Assembly: GCA_900129595.1 (NCBI GenBank)
Contig: FQWG01000020.1
Location: forward strand, 1-64,000
Source: Flavobacterium frigidimaris
GTDB taxonomy: Bacteria > Bacteroidota > Bacteroidia > Flavobacteriales > Flavobacteriaceae
DNA: 64,000 nucleotides
Direction of reading: 5' to 3'
The notes under the pieces are model-generated. The model did no database searches, was not told the origin of the DNA, and worked only from the letters and a program-made list of their open reading frames with translations. The position numbers were made by a program, and so were the translations under genes. Positions 8,338 to 16,119 of the stretch are shown piece after piece. Position 1 is the stretch's first letter; each line of letters opens with the position of its first letter.

Positions 8338-8380
8338 CTGCAAATTAAAAGTTAATAAATATAAAATTATTAATTTGCAG
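8338..8380 (+). promoter_or_regulatory. Intergenic hairpin between arginine decarboxylase and DHS-like gene
   Basis: CTGCAAATTAA (8338-8348) and TTAATTTGCAG (8370-8380) form an 11-bp stem around an AT-rich loop of about 21 nt. No T-run follows, so it is more likely an mRNA processing or stability element than a terminator. Confidence 0.45.
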
Positions 8381-8432
8381 TATCCTCTGGAAGGTTAAAC
8401 TTTTAATTCAAAAACAAAAAAAACAAAAAAAA

Positions 8433-9401
8433 ATGAAAGGACCAATCAGTCAGTTTATTGAAAAACATTACTTACACTTTAATTCTGCTTCTTTGGTTGA
8501 TGCTGCAAAAGCATACGAACAACAATTGGCAAATGGAGCTAAGATGATGGTAAGTATGGCTGGCGCTATGAGTACAGCAGAAATTGGTAAAATTTTTGCC
8601 GAAATAATCAGACAGGACAAAGTTCAGATTATTTCATGTACAGGAGCCAATCTGGAAGAAGACATCATGAACTTAGTAGCACACTCTCACTACGAAAGAG
8701 TGCCAAACTACCGTGATTTAACTCCGGAAGATGAATGGGCTTTGCTTGAAAGAGGATTAAATCGTGTTACTGACACTTGTATCCCTGAGCATGAAGCATT
8801 TCGTCGTTTACAAAAACACATTTACAAAATCTGGAAAGATGCTGATGACAAAGGAGAACGTTATTTTCCTCATGAATTTATGTATAAAATGTTGTTATCC
8901 GGTGTTTTAGAAGAATATTACGAAATAGATTTAAAAGATAGCTGGATGTATGCAGCAGCAGAGAAAAACTTACCTATTATTGTACCGGGCTGGGAAGATA
9001 GTACGATGGGAAATATCTTTGCTTCATACGTGATTAAAGGAGATTTAAAAGCTTCTACCATGAAGTCAGGAATCGAATATATGGTATTCCTTTCAGACTG
9101 GTATCCAAAAAACAGCACTAACGGAATTGGATTTTTCCAAATTGGTGGTGGTATTGCAGGAGATTTCCCTATTTGTGTGGTGCCAATGTTGTATCAGGAT
9201 ATGGAAATGCATGATATTCCGTTTTGGAGTTATTTCTGCCAAATTTCAGATTCAACAACTAGTTACGGATCTTATTCCGGAGCAGTTCCAAATGAGAAAA
9301 TCACTTGGGGTAAATTAGATATTAAAACCCCTAAATTCATTATTGAGTCGGATGCAACTATTGTTGCCCCGTTAATTTTTGCTTACTTATTAGATTTATA
9401 G
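8433..9401 (+). CDS. Deoxyhypusine-synthase-like protein lacking the catalytic lysine
   Basis: A 322-residue NAD-binding protein of the deoxyhypusine/homospermidine synthase family. Recognisable blocks are ISCTGANLEEDIMN, PIIVPGWEDSTMGN and the C-terminal SGAVPNEKITWGKL. Authentic DHS has a GGGxxKHH segment whose lysine carries the aminobutyl intermediate; here the segment reads GGGIAGDFP (about residues 237-246), so that lysine is absent. Bacteria have no hypusine-containing eIF5A, so it should act on small molecules. Next to an arginine decarboxylase and with no agmatinase nearby, an agmatine- or putrescine-related reaction is a reasonable inference but unproven. It is followed after 7 nt by a small acidic protein gene. 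Confidence 0.8.
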   Translation: MKGPISQFIEKHYLHFNSASLVDAAKAYEQQLANGAKMMVSMAGAMSTAEIGKIFAEIIRQDKVQIISCTGANLEEDIMNLVAHSHYERVPNYRDLTPEDEWALLERGLNRVTDTCIPEHEAFRRLQKHIYKIWKDADDKGERYFPHEFMYKMLLSGVLEEYYEIDLKDSWMYAAAEKNLPIIVPGWEDSTMGNIFASYVIKGDLKASTMKSGIEYMVFLSDWYPKNSTNGIGFFQIGGGIAGDFPICVVPMLYQDMEMHDIPFWSYFCQISDSTTSYGSYSGAVPNEKITWGKLDIKTPKFIIESDATIVAPLIFAYLLDL

Positions 9402-9408
9402 GATATTT

Positions 9409-9816
9409 ATGAAAAGAGTTATAGTAGACTACGCTAAACTTACCAATGAAATTTTGAACCTTTTGGTCGAAAAATTTCCTGATGGTTATGATGATTCGGA
9501 TGTTATCCGTTTTAGAAATGCTAAAAACGAATTAATCGAAGCTGTTGAAGTTCGTACTGAAGACACTATTTATTTAGTAAAAATTAGTACTAAACTTGCT
9601 GACAGAATTGAGAATTACGATGAAGATGACGACATTGATCTTGATGTTGACACAATCGAACCAGTAAAAGGTCTTGATCTTGATGATGATAGCGACGATG
9701 ACGATGACGATGATGCAATTGACAAACCAGATACTGATGGCGCAGATGATGATGACGATGAAGACAGAGATCCGGACGATATCGCTGATGAAGATGATGA
9801 AGACGACGAAGATTAA
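9409..9816 (+). CDS. Small conserved-type protein with long acidic tail
   Basis: A 135-residue protein of two parts. Residues 1-70 are of mixed composition and probably fold (MKRVIVDYAKLTNEILNLLV at the start). From about residue 72 to the end roughly two thirds of residues are Asp or Glu, with runs of up to seven Asp. There is no signal peptide or membrane segment. I do not recognise a function; similar proteins in flavobacteria are sometimes annotated as DNA primase, which this sequence does not support. The start is 7 nt after the DHS-like gene, so the two are likely cotranscribed, and a terminator follows. The tail might bind cations, polyamines or basic proteins. Confidence 0.75.
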   Translation: MKRVIVDYAKLTNEILNLLVEKFPDGYDDSDVIRFRNAKNELIEAVEVRTEDTIYLVKISTKLADRIENYDEDDDIDLDVDTIEPVKGLDLDDDSDDDDDDDAIDKPDTDGADDDDDEDRDPDDIADEDDEDDED

Positions 9817-9838
9817 TCTAAATCTTTCAAAATAAATT

Positions 9839-9868
9839 AAAGGAACTCTATTCGGGTTCCTTTTTTTA
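9839..9868 (+). terminator. Terminator after the acidic protein gene
   Basis: AAAGGAAC, loop TCTATTCGG, then GTTCCTTTTTTTATT is an 8-bp stem with a T run, placed 22 nt after the stop codon. It closes the decarboxylase/DHS-like/acidic protein unit. Confidence 0.8.
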
Positions 9869-9903
9869 TTATTAACCAAAACAATAATTAAATATAAGAA
9901 AAG

Positions 9904-9917
9904 TACTATATATAGTA
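9904..9917. promoter_or_regulatory. 14-bp palindrome upstream of recQ
   Basis: TACTATATATAGTA is a perfect palindrome 39 nt before the recQ start. It could be an operator, but its AT-only composition makes chance occurrence likely. Confidence 0.25.
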
Positions 9918-9955
9918 TTTTTTGCTATATTTAAGGATCGATAAATATAAGCTCA

Positions 9956-12064
9956 ATGACTTCAGAAGTATTACACGCCAAACTAAAAGAAAATTTCGGA
10001 TTCGAAAAATTCAGACCCAATCAGGAAACGATAATAAATACAATTCTTTCCGGTCAGGATACTTTGGCGATTATGCCAACGGGAGGTGGTAAATCAATCT
10101 GTTTTCAGTTGCCCGCTTTAGTTTTGCCGGGAATCACCATTGTTATTTCTCCTCTAATCGCCCTGATGAAGGATCAGGTAGATAGTCTGAAAACCAACGG
10201 AATCAATGCCTGTTATATCAATAGCAGTCAATCGAGCGAAGAACAGCAGTTTTATATAGACAATTTAAAATCGAACAAATTTAAGCTCGTTTATATAGCT
10301 CCCGAAAGCCTATCTTATCTCGATGTTGTTTTTAATGAATTGACTGTCAGTTTAATTGCTATTGATGAAGCGCATTGTATTTCATCATGGGGACATGATT
10401 TTCGTCCGGCGTATACTAATTTAGGTTATTTAAAAAGCCGCTTCCCTTCTACTCCGGTTTTGGCTTTGACCGCTACGGCAGATAAAGCAACACGAACAGA
10501 TATTACAAAACAATTAAATTTAAGAAACCCAAAAACTTTTGTAGCTTCTTTTGATCGAAAAAATTTAAGTCTCGAAGTTCGCCCTGCTTTAGACAGAGTC
10601 AAACAAATCATTGATTTTGTTGAAAACAAACCCAATGAATCTGGAATCATCTACTGTTTAAGCCGAAAAACTACGGAAGAACTGGCGATAAAACTGCAAA
10701 AAAATGGAGTAAAAGCAAAAGCATATCACGCCGGTTTAGAAAATAAACTTCGTGCCAAAACACAGGATGAATTTATAAATGATGACTGTCAGGTAGTTTG
10801 TGCGACAATTGCTTTTGGAATGGGGATTGATAAATCAAACGTTCGTTGGGTGATTCATTATAACCTGCCAAAAAATATTGAAGGCTATTATCAGGAAATT
10901 GGCCGCGCAGGCCGTGACGGATTACCGGCTGAAACAGTTTTGTTTGAAAGTTATGCAGACGTGATCCAGCTTCAGAAATTTGCATCCGAAGGATTGAACT
11001 CAGATGTTCAGCTGGCGAAACTGGAAAGAATGAAACAGTATGCCGATGCTTTAAGCTGCAGAAGAAAAATTCTGCTCTCCTACTTTGGTGAATTGGTAAA
11101 AGAGAATTGCGGTAATTGCGATATTTGCAAAAATCCTCCAAAATTTTTCGATGGTACGATTCTCGCGCAAAAAGCATTGTCTGCTATTAGTCGTTTACAG
11201 GAATCTGAGCCTTTGGCTGTAATTGTAGATTTTTTGAGAGGCTCGAAAAACGCGTATATTTATGAAAAAAATTATCAAGACTTAAAAACGTACGGAATTG
11301 GCGATGATATTTCCTGGTACGACTGGAACCAGTATCTTATTCAGCTCATAAATTTAGGTTATTGTGAAATTGCCTTTCATCAGCATAATAAAATTTTACT
11401 GACTCCTTTTGCAAAGAAAGTTTTATTTGAAGGTGAAAAAGTAAAGCTGAATACAGTCGTTAAAAAAGTAATTGACAAAAACGAAATCAAGGAAACAAAA
11501 ACAAAAGCAGCTAAAAGTTCTCTTTTTGAAATCCTCCGCAAATTGCGTTATGAGATTTCTAAAGACGAAGAAGTTCCAGCTTACGTAATTTTTAGTGATG
11601 CCGCCTTAAGGCAAATGGAAACGTTGCGACCTATGAGTGATGAAGAATTTCTTGCGATTGATGGTGTTGGAAAAGCAAAACTTGAAAAATATGGTCAGGA
11701 ATTTATAGATGCTATTGTTTATTACGAGAATGCCAAAAAGACAAAAGCCAAGTCAAAAAAAGAAGGCAACACTTACAAGACAACTTTAGAATTATTTCAA
11801 AATGGAATCTCTGTAAAAGAAATTGCCGAACAGCGCAATTTGGGTCATACAACGATTATTTCGCATTTAGCAAAATTATATGTAGATGGCAATGATATTG
11901 ATTTAAGCGAATTTGTTTCTGCGAATGAAGTAATGCAGTTGCATAAAGCACAGATCGATCTTGAATATCCAACAGCACTAAAGCCCTATTTTGATCATTT
12001 TGAAGAAAAATTATCCTATGACAAAATCAGGTTAGGCCTTGCTATTGTAGAGAGAAATAAGTAA
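9956..12064 (+). CDS. recQ: ATP-dependent DNA helicase RecQ
   Basis: A 3'-5' DNA helicase acting in recombination and replication repair. The 702-residue protein has the RecQ motif 0 glutamine (GFEKFRPNQ), Walker A MPTGGGKS near 40, DEAH box IDEAHCISSWGHDFRP near 136, motif VI YYQEIGRAGRDG near 305 and the RQC zinc site with CRRKILLSYFGE and CGNCDIC. It then has an HRDC domain (about 525-600, with LAIDGVGKAKLEKYG) and a C-terminal helix-turn-helix segment (about 615-700). This full RQC-HRDC-HTH layout is common in Bacteroidota RecQ. It appears monocistronic. Confidence 0.95.
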   Translation: MTSEVLHAKLKENFGFEKFRPNQETIINTILSGQDTLAIMPTGGGKSICFQLPALVLPGITIVISPLIALMKDQVDSLKTNGINACYINSSQSSEEQQFYIDNLKSNKFKLVYIAPESLSYLDVVFNELTVSLIAIDEAHCISSWGHDFRPAYTNLGYLKSRFPSTPVLALTATADKATRTDITKQLNLRNPKTFVASFDRKNLSLEVRPALDRVKQIIDFVENKPNESGIIYCLSRKTTEELAIKLQKNGVKAKAYHAGLENKLRAKTQDEFINDDCQVVCATIAFGMGIDKSNVRWVIHYNLPKNIEGYYQEIGRAGRDGLPAETVLFESYADVIQLQKFASEGLNSDVQLAKLERMKQYADALSCRRKILLSYFGELVKENCGNCDICKNPPKFFDGTILAQKALSAISRLQESEPLAVIVDFLRGSKNAYIYEKNYQDLKTYGIGDDISWYDWNQYLIQLINLGYCEIAFHQHNKILLTPFAKKVLFEGEKVKLNTVVKKVIDKNEIKETKTKAAKSSLFEILRKLRYEISKDEEVPAYVIFSDAALRQMETLRPMSDEEFLAIDGVGKAKLEKYGQEFIDAIVYYENAKKTKAKSKKEGNTYKTTLELFQNGISVKEIAEQRNLGHTTIISHLAKLYVDGNDIDLSEFVSANEVMQLHKAQIDLEYPTALKPYFDHFEEKLSYDKIRLGLAIVERNK

Positions 12065-12246
12065 TGTCATTGCGAGGAACGAAGCAATCTCAATAGGGAT
12101 TCGACAAAACTTAGCTGAAAAAATACGCTCATTTTTGTCATCCTGAGCGAAGTCGAAGGACACACAAGTAGCTCTACAAAGATTGGTGATTTTGCAGGAG
12201 GAGTTTCTTGCGAAGATCCCTCGTTCCTCGGGATGACAAGATTGTG
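12065..12246. repeat. Bacteroidota-type REP-like repeat with inverted ends downstream of recQ
   Basis: The segment begins TGTCATTGCGAGGAACGA right after the recQ stop and ends with TCGTTCCTCGGGATGACA (about 12220-12237), whose reverse complement matches the beginning at 16 of 18 positions. Inside is TCATCCTGAGCGAAGTCGAA (about 12139-12158), a sequence I recognise as recurrent in Bacteroidota intergenic regions. There is no ORF. It is a non-coding dispersed repeat, possibly mobilised by a REP-associated transposase elsewhere. Confidence 0.65.
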
Positions 12247-12280
12247 ATAAATTTTAAGTTTAAAAAAAATACTAAAAACA

Positions 12281-12318
12281 AAAAAATCCTGTAAAAATAT
12301 TTTTCACAGGATTTTTTT
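12281..12318. terminator. Bidirectional terminator between recQ repeat and DinB-like gene
   Basis: AAAAAATCCTGT (12281-12292) and ACAGGATTTTTTT (12306-12318) form a 12-bp stem with A and T tracts, 19 nt after the DinB-like gene stop on the minus strand. It suits termination from either direction. Confidence 0.8.
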
Positions 12319-12336
12319 TATTTCGAAAAAATAAAC

Positions 12337-12852
12337 TTATAAATACCTTTCTTCAAAAACTTTTTGATGGTGTTTTTGATGTCCAATAATTACAAAGCCT
12401 AATGCTCCGGCTGAAAGCTGATGCGTTGATGCAGTCCCAATTCGTTTCAGCTGTTCTTCAGATAAGCTTTTGTAAAACAATAAAGTGGAATGTCTTACAG
12501 CAGAAAGCTCAGTCAATAAATCCTGAAGACTTCTTTTGTTTGCAGCTGTATTGTCTACATAATCATTTTCTTCAAATCCCGGTAATGGAGTTTTGTCATT
12601 TCTTGAAAAACGCAAAGCACGATATGCAAAAATACGTTCACAATCAATCAAATGCTGAATAATCTCTTTGATTGTCCATTTTCCTTCTGCGTAGCGATAA
12701 TCAAATTTATCCAATGGAATATTTTGAACAAATCGAATAAAATCATGAAGGGAGATTTCAAGCTCTTCAATCAAATTTATTTCTCCTGCCTCACGAACAT
12801 AATTCGCAAAAGGACCGGAATATTCTGTTTCTAGTAATTGACTTGTATTCAT
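12337..12852 (-). CDS. DinB/YfiT-like putative metal-dependent hydrolase
   Basis: A 171-residue four-helix protein of the DinB superfamily. The fold signature is the predicted metal-ligand histidines in KWTIKEIIQHLIDCERIF (first His), and the C-terminal GHQKHHQKVFEERY that supplies two more. Members include bacillithiol transferases and uncharacterised thiol-related enzymes; the specific reaction is not readable. A YpdA-like reductase occurs elsewhere in the window (27.8 kb), which makes a low-molecular-weight thiol role worth considering, but the two genes are 15 kb apart. It lies 34 nt downstream of ppc and could be cotranscribed with it. Confidence 0.82.
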   Translation of the reverse strand: MNTSQLLETEYSGPFANYVREAGEINLIEELEISLHDFIRFVQNIPLDKFDYRYAEGKWTIKEIIQHLIDCERIFAYRALRFSRNDKTPLPGFEENDYVDNTAANKRSLQDLLTELSAVRHSTLLFYKSLSEEQLKRIGTASTHQLSAGALGFVIIGHQKHHQKVFEERYL

Positions 12853-12886
12853 TTGCTACAATTTATAATATACTTTAAATCGAATG

Positions 12887-15472
12887 TTATGCTGAGTTTC
12901 TACTCGCATTTGTATTTCCGAAAAGTGATCTGGTCACAATTTTTTCGTATACTTTTACCAACTCTTCATCAACCTCATTTTCTTTATTCAGTTCGTTAAT
13001 TCTTAGTAAAGCATATTGTTGTATTGTCAACAACGGCAATACGATACGCTCTCTTACCTGAATCGATGCTATACCATCAGGATAGTTTTCCATGAGGGTT
13101 TTGTGACCTGCGATTTTAAGCAGTAAACGTTTTGTTTCCTGAAATTCATCGTAGATAATTTGCCAGAATTCTCCAAACTCAGGATCATTTCTCATGTAGG
13201 CTGTTAATGGTAAAAATGATTTTGCCAATGACATCATGCTGTTTTCAAGCAGTGTTTTAAAGAATAAAGAATTATGATACAAATCGTGTACTTTGTCCCA
13301 TTGATTGTTTTCTTCAAAATGTTTCAATGCAGATCCAACTCCAAAGAATCCAGGTACATTTTGTTTCAACTGACTCCATGATCCTACAAAAGGGATTGCT
13401 CTCAAATCAGCAAAATCCAACGATTCAGACTTGCTTCTTTTAGATGGACGGCTTCCGATATTCGTTTTAGAATAATACTTAAGCGTACTCATTTTTTCTA
13501 AATACGGAATAAACTTAGGATGATTTTTAAAACTTAGATATTTCTCATATCCTAAATCAGCCAATTGCGTTAAAATCTGAGTTTCATCTGCACTCAATTC
13601 GTTTTTCTCTTTACTAAATACCTGGTTTGTGACACCGGCAGTTAATAAATTTTCGATATTATAACGACAAGAATCTAAAGTTCCGAAATTAGAACTAATT
13701 GTTTGCCCCTGCACCGTAATCTGAATTTCGTTATTTTCGATCTTAGGCCCTAAAGAAGCATAGAATTTATGGGTTTTTCCGCCACCACGTGCCGGAGGTC
13801 CACCACGTCCGTCAAAGAAAATGGCTTTTATGCCATATTTTCTTGAGATTTCAGTCAATGCAATTTTTGCCTGATAAATACTCCAGTTTGCCATTAAGTA
13901 GCCACCGTCTTTAGTTCCGTCAGAGAAACCTAACATGATTGTTTGCTTGTTTTCTCTTTCCTGTAAGTGTTTTGAATATTCTGGATTTGTGTACAATTGC
14001 TCCATAATATGATGCGCATTCTGCAAATCATCAACAGATTCAAAAAGCGGGATAATATCTACAGTTGGATTTTCCCAATTGTTCAAACGAATCATTGCAA
14101 AAGTCTCCATTACATTTAATGCGCTTTCATTATTACTAATGATATAGCGATTCGCGCCAAATTCACCATTTGCTTTCTGAATGGTTTTAATAGCCTGAAC
14201 AGACTCTAAAGTTGATCTTGTAATTTCATTTTCAAAATCAGCCGGATTTAACTCCCCTTTCACTTTAGATAAAACAACTAATTTTTCATCTTCAGATAAT
14301 TCAAAATAATTAGAAGGAAATATTGAAGAGCCTGAGTTTAAATAATGATTTACGACATCTTTGAATACAGCGTCATGAATTTTACTATTCTGACGAATAT
14401 CTAAAGTCGCAAAATGAAAACCAAAAAGATTGATTTTTACCAAGAATGCTTCCAGTTCATCTAAGTATAAAGATTGGTGTTTTTCGATAATTATATCTCT
14501 AATAAGATTCAATTGCGATAATAATTCTTCTAAAGTGATGTAAATTTCACCTTTAGAATAAAACACAGAACGGTAAAGCTTATGTTCAAGTTCAGCTACC
14601 ACAGTGTCTACTCCTGAGAAAGTTAACTTACGTTTTAAATTTCTCATTTCGATATAATAACACTTTAATATAGAGGTACGCAAACGATCCGCAACTTTCA
14701 GAGTGATTTCAGTAGTTACAAAAGGATTTCCGTCACGATCCCCGCCCGGCCAGAAACCAAGTTTTATTAGTTGATTTTGAATAGCTTCTCCGTGAAGGAT
14801 ATTTTTTTGCAAATAATGAACAATTTCACCTGAGGTTGCATAAAATACATTCTCTAAATACCAGATCAGACTAACCGCTTCATCGTAAGGATTTGGTTTT
14901 TCGTTCTGGATAAAAGGTGTTTTTCCTAATTGCGCTAACAATTCTTTGATTTTTAATAAATCATTTAAACGAATAGCATCCGTTAAATCATTTATAATTC
15001 CTAAAACTGCCCCAGGATAGAATTGCGTTGGATGCGCTGTTAGAACTGTTCTGACATTAAAATTTTCTAAGAATTCGATCAATTCATGATCTTTCTCCTT
15101 GGCATCTGATTTCTCTTTGATATCACGCAAAGACCCACGCCCTTCCATATTGTTAACTTCTGGGAAAGCAGCATCTTCAATAGCATCAAATAATACAATT
15201 TGACGCTCTGTATACTGAATAAATCGAAACATTAAATCGATCTTATCCTTTTCTGTGGCATTGTTTAAGTATCGATTAGAGAAGAAATCGAATATTTCTT
15301 TTGGTGTTTCTTGTTTTTTAAATCCCGTTTCGCATGTCTCTGTAAATAAAGGAAGTAATGCTCCTGTATTGTCTATAGAATCAAAAGGCAATGTTATAAA
15401 TACACTATTATAAATGTGGTATTTTGAGAGAACATCTTGATTAAAACGTTCTATTTTAGGCAACGTATACAT
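12887..15472 (-). CDS. ppc: Phosphoenolpyruvate carboxylase
   Basis: Carboxylates PEP to oxaloacetate, refilling the TCA cycle. The 861-residue length is normal for the bacterial enzyme. Key motifs are VLTAHPTQ near residue 143 with the catalytic histidine, LGFWPGGDRDGNPFV near 240, and FFDGRGGPPARGGGKTH near 555-570 with the glycine-rich PEP/bicarbonate loop. The C-terminus ends SLFGNTNASRNSA instead of the usual RNTG, which is common in flavobacterial forms. A terminator-like hairpin separates it from the upstream Lrp-type regulator, so it probably has its own promoter in 15473-15510. Confidence 0.94.
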   Translation of the reverse strand: MYTLPKIERFNQDVLSKYHIYNSVFITLPFDSIDNTGALLPLFTETCETGFKKQETPKEIFDFFSNRYLNNATEKDKIDLMFRFIQYTERQIVLFDAIEDAAFPEVNNMEGRGSLRDIKEKSDAKEKDHELIEFLENFNVRTVLTAHPTQFYPGAVLGIINDLTDAIRLNDLLKIKELLAQLGKTPFIQNEKPNPYDEAVSLIWYLENVFYATSGEIVHYLQKNILHGEAIQNQLIKLGFWPGGDRDGNPFVTTEITLKVADRLRTSILKCYYIEMRNLKRKLTFSGVDTVVAELEHKLYRSVFYSKGEIYITLEELLSQLNLIRDIIIEKHQSLYLDELEAFLVKINLFGFHFATLDIRQNSKIHDAVFKDVVNHYLNSGSSIFPSNYFELSEDEKLVVLSKVKGELNPADFENEITRSTLESVQAIKTIQKANGEFGANRYIISNNESALNVMETFAMIRLNNWENPTVDIIPLFESVDDLQNAHHIMEQLYTNPEYSKHLQERENKQTIMLGFSDGTKDGGYLMANWSIYQAKIALTEISRKYGIKAIFFDGRGGPPARGGGKTHKFYASLGPKIENNEIQITVQGQTISSNFGTLDSCRYNIENLLTAGVTNQVFSKEKNELSADETQILTQLADLGYEKYLSFKNHPKFIPYLEKMSTLKYYSKTNIGSRPSKRSKSESLDFADLRAIPFVGSWSQLKQNVPGFFGVGSALKHFEENNQWDKVHDLYHNSLFFKTLLENSMMSLAKSFLPLTAYMRNDPEFGEFWQIIYDEFQETKRLLLKIAGHKTLMENYPDGIASIQVRERIVLPLLTIQQYALLRINELNKENEVDEELVKVYEKIVTRSLFGNTNASRNSA

Positions 15473-15510
15473 AATTCTGTTGTAGTTGGTTGGTTAATTA
15501 GTCATAAAAA

Positions 15511-15534
15511 AACCCCAAGAATAAACTTGAGGTT
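15511..15534 (-). terminator. Terminator after the Lrp/AsnC regulator
   Basis: On the minus strand AACCTCAAG, a 6-nt loop, CTTGGGGTTTTTTTATG forms a 9-bp stem with one G-U pair and a T run, 29 nt after the regulator stop codon and before ppc. Confidence 0.75.
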
Positions 15535-15562
15535 ATATTTTAATATAGCATTCAAGAAAAAA

Positions 15563-16042
15563 TTACATATTTTTAAAAATAGTATGCATCAAACGCTTCT
15601 TATCGTTTATACTTTCTTCTAATGAAATCATTGTTTCTGTTCTGTAAACACCATCAATATCATCTATCATAAAGATAACTTCTTTTGCGTGTTTAGTATC
15701 TTTTGCTCTGATTTTGCAAAAGATATTGAATTTTCCAGTCGTTACAGAAGCTACTGTTACGAACGGAATTTGATTGATTCGCTCTAATACAAATTTAGTT
15801 TGCGACGTATTATTAAGAAACACACCTACATATGCAATAAATGAATATCCTAATTTATCGTAATCTAAAGCCAATGAAGACCCCATTATTATCCCTGCGT
15901 CTTCCATTTTCTTTACCCTAACATGCACTGTACCAGCAGATATCAATAGTTTTTTTGCAATGTCAGTAAACGGAACTCTCGTATTGTCTATTAACATATC
16001 TAAAATCTGGTGATCTACTTCATCTAAACGAAATTTACTCAT
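15563..16042 (-). CDS. Lrp/AsnC family transcriptional regulator
   Basis: A 159-residue feast/famine regulator. Residues 1-60 form the winged helix-turn-helix (DEVDHQILDMLIDNTRVPF and KKLLISAGTVHVRVKKMEDAGII), and 65-150 form the alpha-beta ligand-binding domain that drives oligomerisation. The ligand, probably an amino acid, cannot be read. Targets are not evident; the neighbouring M14 carboxypeptidase releases amino acids and ppc feeds their carbon skeletons, but the terminator toward ppc and the opposite controls of M14 make this only suggestive. Confidence 0.9.
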   Translation of the reverse strand: MSKFRLDEVDHQILDMLIDNTRVPFTDIAKKLLISAGTVHVRVKKMEDAGIIMGSSLALDYDKLGYSFIAYVGVFLNNTSQTKFVLERINQIPFVTVASVTTGKFNIFCKIRAKDTKHAKEVIFMIDDIDGVYRTETMISLEESINDKKRLMHTIFKNM

Positions 16043-16119
16043 AATTCTTTAATTAATATTACTAATTGCTATTACAAAGTATAAAAATATATATAAAAAA
16101 CAACAAATTCACATAAAAA

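Noticed and set aside
9574..9879. Minus-strand 101-codon frame opposite the acidic protein
   Set aside because: It is the antisense of an Asp/Glu-rich repeat (GAT/GAC codons) and yields an Ile/Val-rich sequence without a domain.
9904..9917. Palindrome TACTATATATAGTA before recQ as a LexA-type operator
   Set aside because: It contains only A, T and one G/C pair per arm and does not match known damage-response boxes; chance is likely, so it is kept only as a low-confidence site.
10773..11177. Minus-strand 134-codon frame inside recQ
   Set aside because: It lies within the conserved helicase core of recQ, has no recognisable domain and no promoter; an antisense shadow.
12065..12246. A possible gene remnant after recQ
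   Set aside because: The segment is a recognised repeat type with inverted ends and has no continuing reading frame related to any neighbour.
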